This document shows positions 32,796 to 42,513 of a DNA stretch of 64,000 nt, in pieces. This DNA comes from Nansenia antarctica. Taxonomy: Eukaryota; Chordata; Actinopteri; Argentiniformes; Microstomatidae. Position numbers and translations under genes: made by a program. Within the stretch, counting starts at the first letter, position 1, and every line of letters starts with the position of its first letter. The notes beneath the pieces are model-generated. The model did no database searches and had not been told where the DNA came from. It worked only from the letters and a program-made list of their open reading frames with translations. The stretch covers positions 44,722,181 to 44,786,180 of the forward strand of contig OZ022341.1 in the NCBI GenBank assembly GCA_963989245.1, read 5' to 3'.

Positions 32796-33789
32796 ACGTA
32801 TTCTGACAGTTTAGAGGGGTTTAATAACGGTTTTCATGCATTTAAGATAAGTAGAAAATATAGCCGTAATATAGCTGGTCTATATTGGTTTATATTGTAG
32901 ACGCGAGGTTGAAAAGACGTCTATTGCTCACTGGGTAGATATACTTGCAGTATACAGTGTAGATCGTCCTACAAAGACACTTAGATTTAGATTTAGTAAT
33001 CCAAAAATTAATTAGACCCCAATACTTTCTTTTATTTCTTTTTTTGTTTCTTTTTATTTTAGTCCTCGATCTTTTCAGTTTGTAAAGTGTCTTTGAGTGT
33101 CTAGAAAAGCGCTATATAAGTCTAATGTATTTTTATTATTATAATTACACATCCTAATTAGTTTTTCTGAAGAGTTCCTAATCCTATAAAAATTTAAAAG
33201 TCAACAACCTATTAAAACTTTTCCCCTATGAGGAACTCATAATTGCAAACATGATGCATTATGGCAATGGCATGAAATGAATCTATCCCTTGAGAAATCA
33301 AGAAACTGTCCGACAGATTTGGAATTAAAAAATCACTTTTCCCAGAGATGTTTTGCATCAAGGCGGTGTTATAGGGAATGTGTATAAAAATCCACAACCC
33401 ATCACCTCCAACCCATTGTAATGTCTTCAACCGGTGACTCTCTGGTAAGCTCATAGACTTGCTTCGTCCAAAGTGTTTGATAATATTATTATTGATACAG
33501 TAGTCAATAACATATTGGAAAGCTTTTTGAAAAGCTTCTCACTCTCAATTTATTAAGAAATTATAGAAAATAAATTCACTATATGGAATCAGTGAATTGT
33601 ACATTGAATGTGTTTCCTGCATTGACTTAACTGAAATGTACCCTGAAGAAGACATTGAGCTTTGGGGAAATGTACAGTACAATGTTAACTGTTGCTCCAC
33701 TGTGTGCATTGAGAACTTTGACTTTTTATTTCTGTCAACATTTCAGATTTGTATTTGCCAATTCTTCAGGTAACAGGCCATATTGAAAC

Positions 33790-34913
33790 ATGCAGAACCT
33801 GACAGAGCCTCCAGGAAATGTGACCTCTCAGAAGAGTCTGACCGTAATCATCAATCATCAATCACCGGCGCCCCCCTCCCCTCTCTGGAGGAGCTGTACA
33901 ACACACGCTGTCTCAGGAGGGCCTCCAAGATCTCCAGGGACCCGACCCACGTACACTTTGTCAAGCTGCCCTCGAACAGGAGGTACAGGACCCCGGCCGC
34001 TAAGACAAACAGACTGAAGGACTGCTTCTACCACAGGGCCGTCAAGGCCCTGAACACAGAAAAGGCCTAAGTTCTGGGCCCAGGACAGTCCGGACGGATT
34101 GTATGGCAGCTAGTGCTGAGGCACAAACATGTACATTTTCAAGCCTGCAAACTGTGACACTTTAAAATAATGTGAAAAAATACTTTTGTGCAATATGACA
34201 ACCCTAGTTGACTATCTGTGCAGTATAGTACAGTGGATTGTGTACATAGCCTTTATTGATGTAAACCAGCTCCTTACCTTCTTGTGATTTTATGCTTTTA
34301 TGCTTTTTCTAAAAGTTTTTTTTTTTTTTTTTCTTTTCCTAACACCAGGGGAGCCACCCCTCCTAAATTTCGTTGTTTGGTACCTGTACTGTAGCAATGA
34401 CAAATAAAGTCCATTCCATTCCATCAAGGTGTGTGTGGTCATCCCCTTCTTCAGCATCTTTCTCTACTGCATCGTGATCATGCTACACACCTTCGCGTCT
34501 CACAGGCAGTTCCTGGAGAGCTCACGCTACATCCTCTTTGCCTACATGCTGATCAACGACACCCTGCAGCTCCTCTCCTCCGTCCTTCTCTTCCTCTTCG
34601 TCATGGGCCAGGTGCGCGTTGCCATCGTCTACTGTACCCCTCTGCTCTTCCTCGCCACGGCCACCTTCCAGAACACTCCTTTAATCCTGGCCACCATGTC
34701 GCTGGAGCGCTATGTGGCCATAATCTACCCCCTCAGGTGCCCGGCAGCCTGGCAAGCAGATTGCATCTGGGCAATCATCCTGAGCTTGTGGGTGATCAGC
34801 TGTGTCCTCCCCATTGTGGACTTCTCTCTGGGAGAACCTCAGCCTGGGGTGGACGTCCTCTCCACCCCTGTGTTCTGCAAGACCTCTGTCCTCAATGCCT
34901 CGCCAGTCCAGAA
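33790..34913 (+). pseudogene. OR4: truncated, LINE-interrupted duplicate of OR gene 3
   Basis: Codons 1-21 (MQNLTEPPGNVTSQKSLTVI and one more) occupy 33790-33854, then a LINE fragment intervenes. The receptor resumes at 34428 (VCVVIPFFSIFLYCIVIML) and runs to codon ~184 at 34913, where homology to OR gene 3 ends. TM5-TM7 and the C-tail are absent. Two independent lesions therefore destroy the gene. Where it can be compared it differs from OR gene 3 at only a handful of positions (for example SL to QL in TM2), so duplication and inactivation are recent. Confidence 0.93.
33855..34421 (+). mobile_element. 5'-truncated LINE 3' end inserted in OR4
   Basis: It encodes the last ~60 residues of a LINE ORF2 (LEELYNTRCLRRASKISRDP, VKLPSNRRYRTPAAKTNR, FYHRAVKALN), then a 3' UTR ending CAATGACAAATAAAGTCC and a CATTC tail. 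CATCAA lies on both sides (33849-33854, 34422-34427), a probable 6-bp target duplication. A second copy of the same 3' end is at 35369-35820. Confidence 0.88.
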
Positions 34914-35220
34914 TAACAGTGCGAAATGTTCTCATGCACGCGCGAATCATGCCCACACAGCGATGGGACTTACAAGTTTTAATTAGCTATAGGCAGTAGC
35001 GGATTAAGGTGGTCAGTGGCCCTAGGCTACTCCTTTGTGTGAGGACCCCCCTGCCCCCATACACAAGCCTCCCCCCTCCCCAAAATATACAATTCACGAG
35101 CACCCTGCACACACACACCACTCATAATGCTTTACCATAAAACACTTAAACAACACAATAACACAACAGTGTTAATAATGCAAACAATTAAAAAAAAAGT
35201 TCAGTGCATTCAGTTCTGTC
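34914..35220. other. No gene
   Basis: Unique sequence beyond the duplication breakpoint with C-rich patches near 35045-35085. No coding support. Confidence 0.5.
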
Positions 35221-35368
35221 TCTATTGCTCTCCTCTCCTGTTGTCTGTCTCTCTGTTACTGTCCTGTTGTCTGTCTCTCTGTTGCTGTCCTGTTGTCTGT
35301 CTCTCTGTCGCTGTCCTGTTGTCTGTCTGTTGCTGTCCTCTCCTGTTGTCTGTCTCTCTGTCACTTTA
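35221..35368 (-). repeat. Minisatellite CTGTTGTCTGTCTCTCTGTT, left half
   Basis: About 6 units near 25-26 bp (CCTGTTGTCTGTCTCTCTGT plus TGCTGT or TACTGT). It resumes at 35821 after a LINE. All frames remain partly open but these are not genes. Confidence 0.9.
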
Positions 35369-35820
35369 CCAGGCTGCCCTCGAAAAGGCGGTTCAGGACC
35401 CTGGCCGCTAAGACAAACAGACTGAAGAACAGCTTCTACCACAGGGCCGTCCAGGCCCTGAACACAGCAAAGACCTAAGTTCTGGGCCCTGGACAGTCTG
35501 GACGGATTGTATGGCAGCTGCTGGACTGAAAAAATCAGGTGTAGTGCTGAGGCACAAACATGTACATTTCAAGCCTGCAAACTGTGACACTTTAAATAAC
35601 GTGAAACAATACTATTGTGCAATATGACAACCCTAGTCGTCTATCTGTACAGTATAGTACAGTGGATTGTGTACATAGCCTTTATTTATGTAAACCAGCT
35701 CCTTCCCTTCTTGTGATTTTTTTTTTCCCTTTCCTAACACCAGGGGAGCCACCCCTCCTAAATTTCGTTGTTTGGTACCTGTACTGTAGCAATGACAATA
35801 AAGTCCATTCATTCATTCAT
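35369..35820 (+). mobile_element. LINE 3' end inserted in the minisatellite
   Basis: The same LINE family as in OR4: LPSKRRFRTLAAKTNRLKNS and FYHRAVQALNTAKT followed by a 3' UTR with CAATGACAATAAAGTCCATT and an ATTCATTCATT tail. Minisatellite units lie directly on both sides, so it inserted into the array. Confidence 0.85.
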
Positions 35821-35993
35821 ACTGTCCTGTTGTCTGTCTCTCTGTTGCTGTCCTGTTGTCTGTCTCTCTGTTACTGTCCTGTTGTCTGTCTCTCTGTTGT
35901 TGTCCTGTTGTCTGTCTCTCTGTTACTGTCCTGTTGTCTGTCTCTCTGTTACTGTCCTGTTGTCTGTCTCTCTGTTGCTGTCCTGTTGTCTTC
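35821..35993 (-). repeat. Minisatellite CTGTTGTCTGTCTCTCTGTT, right half
   Basis: About 7 units identical in type to 35221-35368. A third array of the same unit, in the opposite orientation, is at 39393-39620. Confidence 0.9.
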
Positions 35994-36119
35994 CCTCATT
36001 AACCGTAAAACCATCCAACCCCAATGTAGCCCACACAAGCTTCACTCTTTGCAAGACGTGGGCCCCCGGCTATAAACTGATAGTAATCGTTTTTTTATGT
36101 TCATATAAGGAATCTCATT

Positions 36120-36420
36120 TGTCCCAGTTACAGTAGGAGCATGTACGAGATGTGCACATTGAGAAGGCAATAGAAACTGCCTCCAAGCGGCTGCACTATC
36201 TCACGGTCATGGCAAGACACGGTCTACCTGCGGATGACCTCATCACCATACACCACTCTCATCAGGCCGTGTCTGGAACACAGCTCAGTGCTCTTGGTGG
36301 GCTGCTCTAAAAGACAACAGGCTGAGCTAGAGCGAGTCCAGACACGTGCCTGCAGAATCATCAGAAGGAGAGCTGGTGAGATCTCACTAATAATACATTA
36401 CCACAACTATTATTTGATCA
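36120..36420 (+). pseudogene. LINE reverse transcriptase C-terminal fragment
   Basis: Plus-strand frames read IEKAIETASKRLHYLTVMAR then, after a frame slip, LITIYTTLIRPCLEHSSVLL and QQAELERVQTRACRIIRRRA. This is the segment N-terminal to the C-terminal block found in the LINE copies at 33855 and 35369, so it may be the same family. Short and frameshifted. Confidence 0.7.
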
Positions 36421-36681
36421 AAATGTCAATGTAATGAAGATTATTTAATTTATATTATAAATATTGTAAAATAAACACGTTTTCCAAAATAACTACGCGC
36501 ACCATTAATCTCCTGTGAATGACAGTATGCCTTTGACTGCCTGCACTTCACCACCAAGACACTATGGGGCGCAGTAGAATACTGTCCAACAGCAAAATAT
36601 GATCGTTGAGCGCTTGCGAACGTGCAGACACTATTATTGAGAAGAAAACATTCATTAGCTATACAGTATACAGTAGCTATC

Positions 36682-38945
36682 ATGCCGCCCAAAAAAAGGC
36701 CACTGCTGCCGACCGGGTCAAGCCTAGAACATTTTGGGTTTTCATCAAAGAAACCTGCTATGACACCTAACGTTAGCCCTGCTGCTACTACTGCTGCTAC
36801 TACTGTTACTGCTACTACTACTACTGTTACTGCTACTACTACTACTACTGTTACTGCTACTACTGCTGCTACTACTGAGGACTCTGCTACCAGGCCTGAA
36901 CGCGCAACACCCACACACAGTTCAGAAGCGGGGCAGAATGAAGAGGTAGGGGAGGCAACGCCACAGAACTGGGGAGAAGATCAGTGGAGATCCTGGAAAA
37001 AAAGAAACCCCTGGCTATTTGCAAATGAGGATGGCCTTGGATGCCTTGCCTGTAAAGAGGCAAAGACTCTTTTACTTTCAGAGAAAAAGTTGGGAGTGCA
37101 TTTGGCGGATGCCTGGATCAATGGGACAGTAAGTAGCCCTGTTCAAAAGCAGTTGCGGAAAAATATTTATATACACCGCGACAGTCTTGCACATAAACGA
37201 GCTGTTGAAATAGCAGAGCTCAAACAAAAGGAAGTGCTTCCTAAGAAAGTAGCAGCACTCACTTCCATTATGTACAAGGAGACAGCAAGTTCGTTCAGGG
37301 CAGCCTATACTTTCGCTAAAGAAAGGATGCCATATACAAAACTTAATCCAATCATGAAGCTTAATGAGATGAATGGCGCGACAGTCGGCCCTACTCACCG
37401 ATCAGATCATTCATGTGCACAGATTGTAGAGCACATTGCACAGGAGATGAAAAAGAAATTAATTTCAAATGTCAAATCACTTAATTCGAGTATTAGCATA
37501 ACAATAGATGAAAGCACAATTCATGGACGAGAGTACATGATTATTTATGTCAGGTGCGATGTCACTGGAAATGGAGATGTGGACAATGTGTTTTTTGACA
37601 TAGTTGAACTTGACCAGGGCACAGATGCCGAGTCCCTGTGCAGTGCACTGAAAAACAGCCTTCGAGCAGCGGGAATGGATGACGAATTTCTTCGGAAAAA
37701 CCTAATTAGCATAGCCACAGATGGGGCGGCCGTGCTAACAGGGAAAGTGAATGGAGTAGACTAATAGCTAGACTGAAACAGGACTTCCCTCGGCTGCAGG
37801 CAGTTCACTGTCTCGCGCATCGGTTAGAATTAGCGGTGAATGACTCATTGAAGGAGGTGGCAGGCTGTAATCATTTAGACTAGAGTTTTTCCTCTCAAAA
37901 CTCTATGCTCTTTACCACCAGTCCTCGAAAAATGCAAGGGAATTACAGGAAGCAGCTGCGGAACTGAACCTGCAGATACTGAAAATAGGGAAAGTGTTCA
38001 CAATAAGATGGGTGTCCAGCAGTTTCAACGCTGTCAAAGCTGTGCTGAAGGATTTTCCAGTGTTAGCACATCACTTTAAATCAGCTAGTGAAGATGGCTC
38101 ACGTTCCGGTATGGAGAAGGCCAAGTACACTGGTTTACGTAAGCATCTGACATCCACTGGATTTCTCTCTGATTTAGCGACAATGAAAGACGTGTTACGT
38201 GAACTACAAAGTCTCTCCCTGAAACTACAGAAACGCGACACATCCCTGATTGATGCAAGCCGCCACATTCACCAAACGATCGAGGTGCTCTCTTCCATGA
38301 AGGACCAGGGAGGGAAAACAGAAATGAAAGTCAAAATGGCCATAACCAGCGGTCAGTTCAAAGAGGTTGCTCTCACCGAAACTCAACGTAAAATAAATAA
38401 GTCCCAATTTTACCAGTCAATCATTGATAATCTCACCAAGCGTCTCCCTGATAGTGAGCTGGTAAGCATGTTGAAGCCTCTGGATCAGCACTTCTGGCCA
38501 AAAGAGAGGGCAGAACTTGTTCTATTTGGAGAGCGTGAGGTGGGGAAGTTTGCTAAACTTCTCGGAGAGCCTTCGAGTGATGCTGTCAGTGAATTCAGAG
38601 ACTGGAAATTACAAGGCAAGAAACAGCACTGTTACAGCAGGGTAAAACCTTGAAAAGACTTATAGTGGCGAGCAACACTTTTCTTCCGACCTCTGCAGAG
38701 TGTGAGAGGGGCTTTTCTGGATGCAATGACACTGACAGTCAGAACAGGAACCGTCTGCAAGCCAGGAGCCTTACCGCATTGTTGTTCGTGGACTTAAATG
38801 GGCCTCCGATCAACACATTTGACCCTCTCCCGTTCATCCCATCTTGGATAAAGAAAGGACATCGGACGTCAGCATCATGGGTTCCAGGACCGCGACCGCA
38901 GCCTACTGAAAACAGACCACTTTGGTCTATCTTGTCTCCGTAAGG
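36682..38945 (+). pseudogene. hAT transposase (KIAA1586-like), frameshifted
   Basis: From ATG 36682 the product opens MPPKKRPLLPTGSSLEHFGF, then an Ala/Thr tract encoded by ACT/GCT repeats (36775-36890). Next come a TTF-type region (WRSWKKRNPWLFANEDGLGC..C) and ISITIDEST, the first catalytic Asp of hAT. The frame breaks near 37755. Other frames continue with HCLAHRLELAVNDSLKEVAG, then from 37994 IRWVSSSFNAVKAVLKDF to 38640, and finally FLPTSAECERGFSGCNDTDS and NRNRLQARSLTALLFV, the hATC dimerisation domain. At least three frameshifts (near 37755, 37880, 38645) inactivate it. Inverted ends were not confirmed. Confidence 0.85.
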
Positions 38946-39235
38946 GTAAGGTGGCTTTTACTTTTTACTAACCTAGTGTACATGTATTTTTCGCTCCTTC
39001 TATATAGCAAAAATTTAAACATTATTGGCCGTGATACATGTGACTATCGCTTATAGCTGTTGCTTCATGTGGGGCTGTTGATGTGGTGAAACGTCAGGAT
39101 ATGTTGGTATTTGATCACCTCTATATAAAACATATAATGCCGCTCGGCATTAATGGTGTGCAGGCGAGAAATCACGTCAGTGACCTCCCCGCCACTGATG
39201 TGAAAACTCCTGGAGGAAACACAGATATTTTTTTT

Positions 39236-39345
39236 TTCTTCAAAAGTAACGATTTAAGTACCGTTTCGGTACCGGTACCGTTTTTAAAGTATCGATTTGG
39301 CACCGGTATCGAATAAAACCCAAACGGTACCCAACCCTAACTATA
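39236..39345. repeat. Palindromic GGTACCGGTACC terminus-like sequence
   Basis: Self-complementary blocks GTTTCGGTACCGGTACCGTT and ATCGATTTGGCACCGGTATCG end in GGTACCCAACCCTAA, which resembles the TIR of some fish hAT elements. It may be the right end of the hAT element at 36.7-38.9 kb; no left partner was found. Confidence 0.45.
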
Positions 39346-39392
39346 TGTTTACATGCCAACTCATTTGCTAATTCATTTCTGTCATTTAGAGC

Positions 39393-39667
39393 TGAGGGGA
39401 GCAACAGAGAGACAGACAACAGGACAGCAACAGAGAGACAGACAACAGGACAGCAACAGAGAGACAGACAACAGGAGAGGAGAGCAACAGAGAGACAGAC
39501 AACAGGACAGCAACAGAGAGACAGACAACAGGACAGTAACAGAGAGACAGACAACAGGACAGCAACAGAGAGACAGACAACAGGACAGTAACAGAGAGAC
39601 AGAAACAGGACAGTAACAGAGAGACAGACAACACACACACAGACACTTTCTCACACACACACAAAGA

Positions 39668-39714
<47 letters not shown>
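39393..39714. repeat. Third minisatellite array plus (CA)n
   Basis: About 9 units of AACAGAGAGACAGACAACAG, the reverse complement of the 35.2-36.0 kb unit, followed by CACA-rich sequence (39621-39714) immediately upstream of the SWIM-gene exon. Confidence 0.9.
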
Positions 39715-39808
39715 CATGAATTACAATGCTTATCTTTTCCTTTATAGTATCGTGATTCTCAGAGGTATAATTCTGATACGATTCAGTTCTCAATTCCCTT
39801 CCCTACAG

Positions 39809-39962
39809 GCTGAAGGCCTACAACATCACTCAACTGGTAGACTTCATCTTCACCAGGCTGGAGGCATACTATGTCAGGAGACTACTGGAAGCCGCAAATA
39901 AGAGTACTGCGAAGCGGGAGTCCAAGTACAAAGACGTTGTGTGTCCTGACAGAATCGTCAAG
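39809..39962 (+). CDS. SWIM-domain (MULE-type) protein, exon a
   Basis: First visible exon of a split gene. After CCCTTCCCTACAG it encodes LKAYNITQLVDFIFTRLEAY, YVRRLLEAANKSTAKRESKY and KDVVCPDRIVK, ending AAG|GTGTGT in phase 0. The helical LVDFIFTRLE.YY.RRLLE block preceding a SWIM finger is typical of MULE-type transposases and host genes derived from them. Exons b, c and d follow at 40245, 40572 and 54707 with compatible phases. Upstream catalytic exons are not visible; a decayed hAT and repeats lie there instead. The gene is therefore 5'-incomplete in this window. Protein role: transposase-like or unknown nuclear factor. Confidence 0.7.
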
Positions 39963-40244
39963 GTGTGTATTCTTTGTGCATATGTAAGGGCGTACACCCA
40001 AAACGGTCACTACCACAGTGCGTTTTGAACCCAGAGGCATTAGCTGAGGGGTTTTGTAACTCACTGAAGGGATCTTTCAATACTGACCAGCTGGGCTTCT
40101 TACACGGGCTTGCTGGGCTTCTTACACGGCTACTTACCAACAAAATGTATACATAAAGACAAAATGTTGATCACAAAGTATTTTACGTTTATTTTGTTTT
40201 TTTTGTAATATTATCTTCAACGTTCATCTCTTTTCATATTTTAG

Positions 40245-40458
40245 GAAGATGAATCCAACTATGCGGTTCCCAGTGAATCTGGAGAAGCTGTGTACCTGGT
40301 GAATGTCTCTGTGGGCATGTGCACCTGTCCAGTTGGCAACAATGGGGCTCTCTGCAAGCACCAGCATGCGGTAATGCAGGCCTTCAACGTGCAAGGCAGC
40401 CACTCCTTTCCAGTGATGTCATCCACTGCAAGGAAGTGCTTTTATGAGATTGCCACAG
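40245..40458 (+). CDS. SWIM-domain protein, exon b (SWIM zinc finger)
   Basis: Bounded by CATATTTTAG and CACAG|GTATAG, this 214-bp exon encodes EAVYLVNVSVGMCTCPVGNN, GALCKHQHAVMQAFNVQG and FPVMSSTARKCFYEIAT. C-T-C-P...C-K-H-Q-H is the CxCx(n)CxH zinc-binding SWIM motif, thought to bind DNA or protein. It starts in phase 0, as exon a ends, and finishes in phase 1. No stops or frameshifts. Confidence 0.82.
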
Positions 40459-40571
40459 GTATAGTACTTGGCTTGCTTGTCCATTCGCCTGATATATTAT
40501 ACACACAGTCTCTCAAAAATGAACAGTATTGCTTACTTCATGACTCTGTGTACCTCTTGTCTGTCAAAAAG

Positions 40572-40655
40572 GAAAGCTCAACGTACCAGACAACTGGTTT
40601 AAGGGTTTGGAGTTTGAGAGGGAGGAAGACTTTGAGGAAACTCAACTCAATGCAA
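40572..40655 (+). CDS. SWIM-domain protein, exon c
   Basis: An 84-bp exon between CTGTCAAAAAG and GCAA|GTGAGT. With the phase-1 junction from exon b it reads GKLNVPDNWFKGLEFEREED then FEETQLNA, an acidic linker. It ends in phase 1. The acceptor is weak in pyrimidines, but the frame and donor fit. Confidence 0.7.
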
Positions 40656-41024
40656 GTGAGTATTTTTCAGCAGGACATTATCACATTCAAGGCCACCTCA
40701 GGCCAGCTGATTAAACTGAACAGTGGGCCCACTTACAGCAGGCACGTGCCGTGAGCTTTTAGATTGGGTAAGCATAAAATATAGAAATACACGTAATTAC
40801 ACATACACGCTATCAGTGAACGCAGTTTCAAGGAAATGCAATTTTGATGCCCTAGAACCCGCTAATAAACTGTAGTGTCACTGTGTGATCAGATTACCAA
40901 AAACAAAAAAAAACAGTTGCCAGTTTCGACTATATCAGGGGTGCTCATTGTTCAATCTTTTTTGAACCAAGATATTTTCAAGTAGCCAACCTGCTGAAAT
41001 CGACAAGTCCAGTTTCAACATCGC

Positions 41025-41098
<74 letters not shown>

Positions 41099-41110
41099 CA
41101 CAGACACACA
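40656..41110. other. Start of the 14-kb intron; (CA)n tract
   Basis: Beginning of the last intron of the SWIM-type gene. It contains a (CA)n microsatellite of about 75 bp (41022-41098), directly beside the ERV insertion point. No gene. Confidence 0.6.
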
Positions 41111-41899
41111 TGTTGTATATTTTCGTCTTCTGATGATTGTCAAAAATGAGGAAAAGCTCTGAGCAAAGATTAAGACTGTTTATTCAAAAAAGTCAGCAAT
41201 CAGGTCATCACAGGATCAGGTCATCACACAAAGCATCACGGTGGGGGTTTCCGAGGACAAAGAGAATGATCCTTGTGTCTCTTCAAGTTTTATACCTCCC
41301 CAGCTCACCTTTGAGCCAACCACATCACAGTATCAGTTCAATCCTTGTTTCATAGTTCTTGGCCAATGATGACCCTTCCTCCTCAGCCTTTGCCCTAATA
41401 AGGAGCTGATCGATCGTTCCTCAACCTCTGTGTGTGTGTGTGTATGTGTGTGCGCGTGCGTGTGCGTGCCTGTGTGTGTGTGTGTGTGTGTTTGACCATG
41501 TGGTCTGTCGTAAGACCCCCTTGTTTCAGAGAAAGGGAGCGGTCAGGCAAGTATTGCAAGTATTTACAAGAAAGTTGCCTTGGGACAAGGCGTCTGCCAA
41601 ATGCCAACAATGTAAATGTAAATATTACAAAGCCTTATACAAATTCATGGTATGTGTGTGTTTCAAGTAATTTAAACTTAGTCAGGAGGGGTGAGACTCA
41701 AAGTATGTGTGTGTGTGTGGTTGCTTACAATCGGTCTCAACCCCCCTGGGCGCCTTGCGTTCTCTGGCTGCCATAAAACCCCCATTTGTTAGAATACAAC
41801 ATGCCCTTGCAGGCCTTCAGGAGAGGTCAGACTTTTACAAAGCCTTACATATAATCCATGTTATGTGTGTGTGTTTCATGTAACTTAAAATATACCACA
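41111..41899 (-). repeat. ERV 3' LTR
   Basis: About 789 bp, TGTTGTAT...TATACCACA on the plus strand, TG...CA on either strand. It contains a GT-rich microsatellite (about 41430-41490) and differs from the other LTR at a handful of visible positions and in microsatellite length. Confidence 0.95.
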
Positions 41900-41913
41900 T
41901 ATTCCCCCCTCGT
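41900..41913 (-). promoter_or_regulatory. ERV polypurine tract
   Basis: Read on the minus strand, GAGGGGGGAATA directly precedes the 3' LTR, the expected position and composition of the plus-strand primer. Confidence 0.75.
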
Positions 41914-42513
41914 GTTCCGAAACTAAATGATCACATAAAACAAAACAAAAACACAAACTTCACATACCGCAGCTAAGAAAAAAATAATAAAAAATAACAA
42001 CAACAGACAGAAAAACTACATCAACACATAACACAAGAAGCACAATAACACAGACCAACCCAGGACCAGTATTAGGAACCAAAGATATCATATACAAAAA
42101 ATAGAAAACAACCAATAATAAAAAGAATCTTGAAAATAACAATCACAATTAAACTAAACACAGTTCATCATGCACAAATCAATACAGAAACTTCCAACGA
42201 CCGATGTTTTCTTTGTCCTTGAAGCGTCAGGGTCAGAGGTTACTAGCACGTGACCCCAGTTGGAGAACAGCCTTTACCGCTGTCTCAGATTGATAACACT
42301 TTCATAGTCAGGAGCTTCCATTTTCGTTGCGCCAGGAACAGAACCTCTCTCCTAGCTTCGCGTAACCATTACATCACTCCACAACCGACATCAATCACAT
42401 GATATAGAAAGAAACAAACAATACACAAATAATGACATTCAGTTATCATAACACATAATTCCCCAACAGTAAGCATAGGACAAAGGGAATGCATTAATGC
42501 ATAGATCTTCACC
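41914..42513. other. ERV region between pol and 3' LTR
   Basis: A-rich sequence on the plus strand with no envelope frame that I can recognise. If env existed, it has been lost here. Confidence 0.5.

Larger units (their letters stand above)
31088..32935. mobile_element. TIR element carrying a U2-like sequence and 195-bp tandem repeats
   Basis: Termini CCCAGTGAGCAA and TTGCTCACTGGG are exact inverted repeats flanked by TA on both sides (31086-31087 and 32936-32937), suggesting a TA-duplicating DNA transposon. AGACGTCT follows just inside each end. The interior contains a long hairpin, a U2 snRNA copy and 195-bp tandem repeats, but no transposase frame. I cannot name the family. The right end coincides exactly with the left edge of the OR3/OR4 duplication. 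Confidence 0.6.
32936..34913 (+). repeat. Segmental duplication, copy B (contains OR4 pseudogene)
   Basis: Near-identical to 28144-29539, beginning at the TA that flanks the TIR element and ending abruptly after CAGTCCAGA at 34913. It carries an additional ~570-bp LINE insertion and an insertion-deletion near 33520 (AAAGCTTCTCACTCTC). Confidence 0.92.

Noticed and set aside
39240..39717. Minus-strand Cys/Leu/Ser-rich open frames
   Set aside because: Translation of the CTGTTGTCTGTCTCTCTGTT minisatellite and (GT)n; not genes. The same applies to similar frames at 35.2-36.1 kb.
41432..41776. Open frames in the ERV LTRs (also at 50008-50356)
   Set aside because: They start in GT-repeat sequence and have no domain similarity; the same frame in both LTRs is explained by LTR identity.
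41900..42513. ERV envelope gene
   Set aside because: No signal peptide, furin-like site or transmembrane-subunit pattern was found in the space before the 3' LTR.
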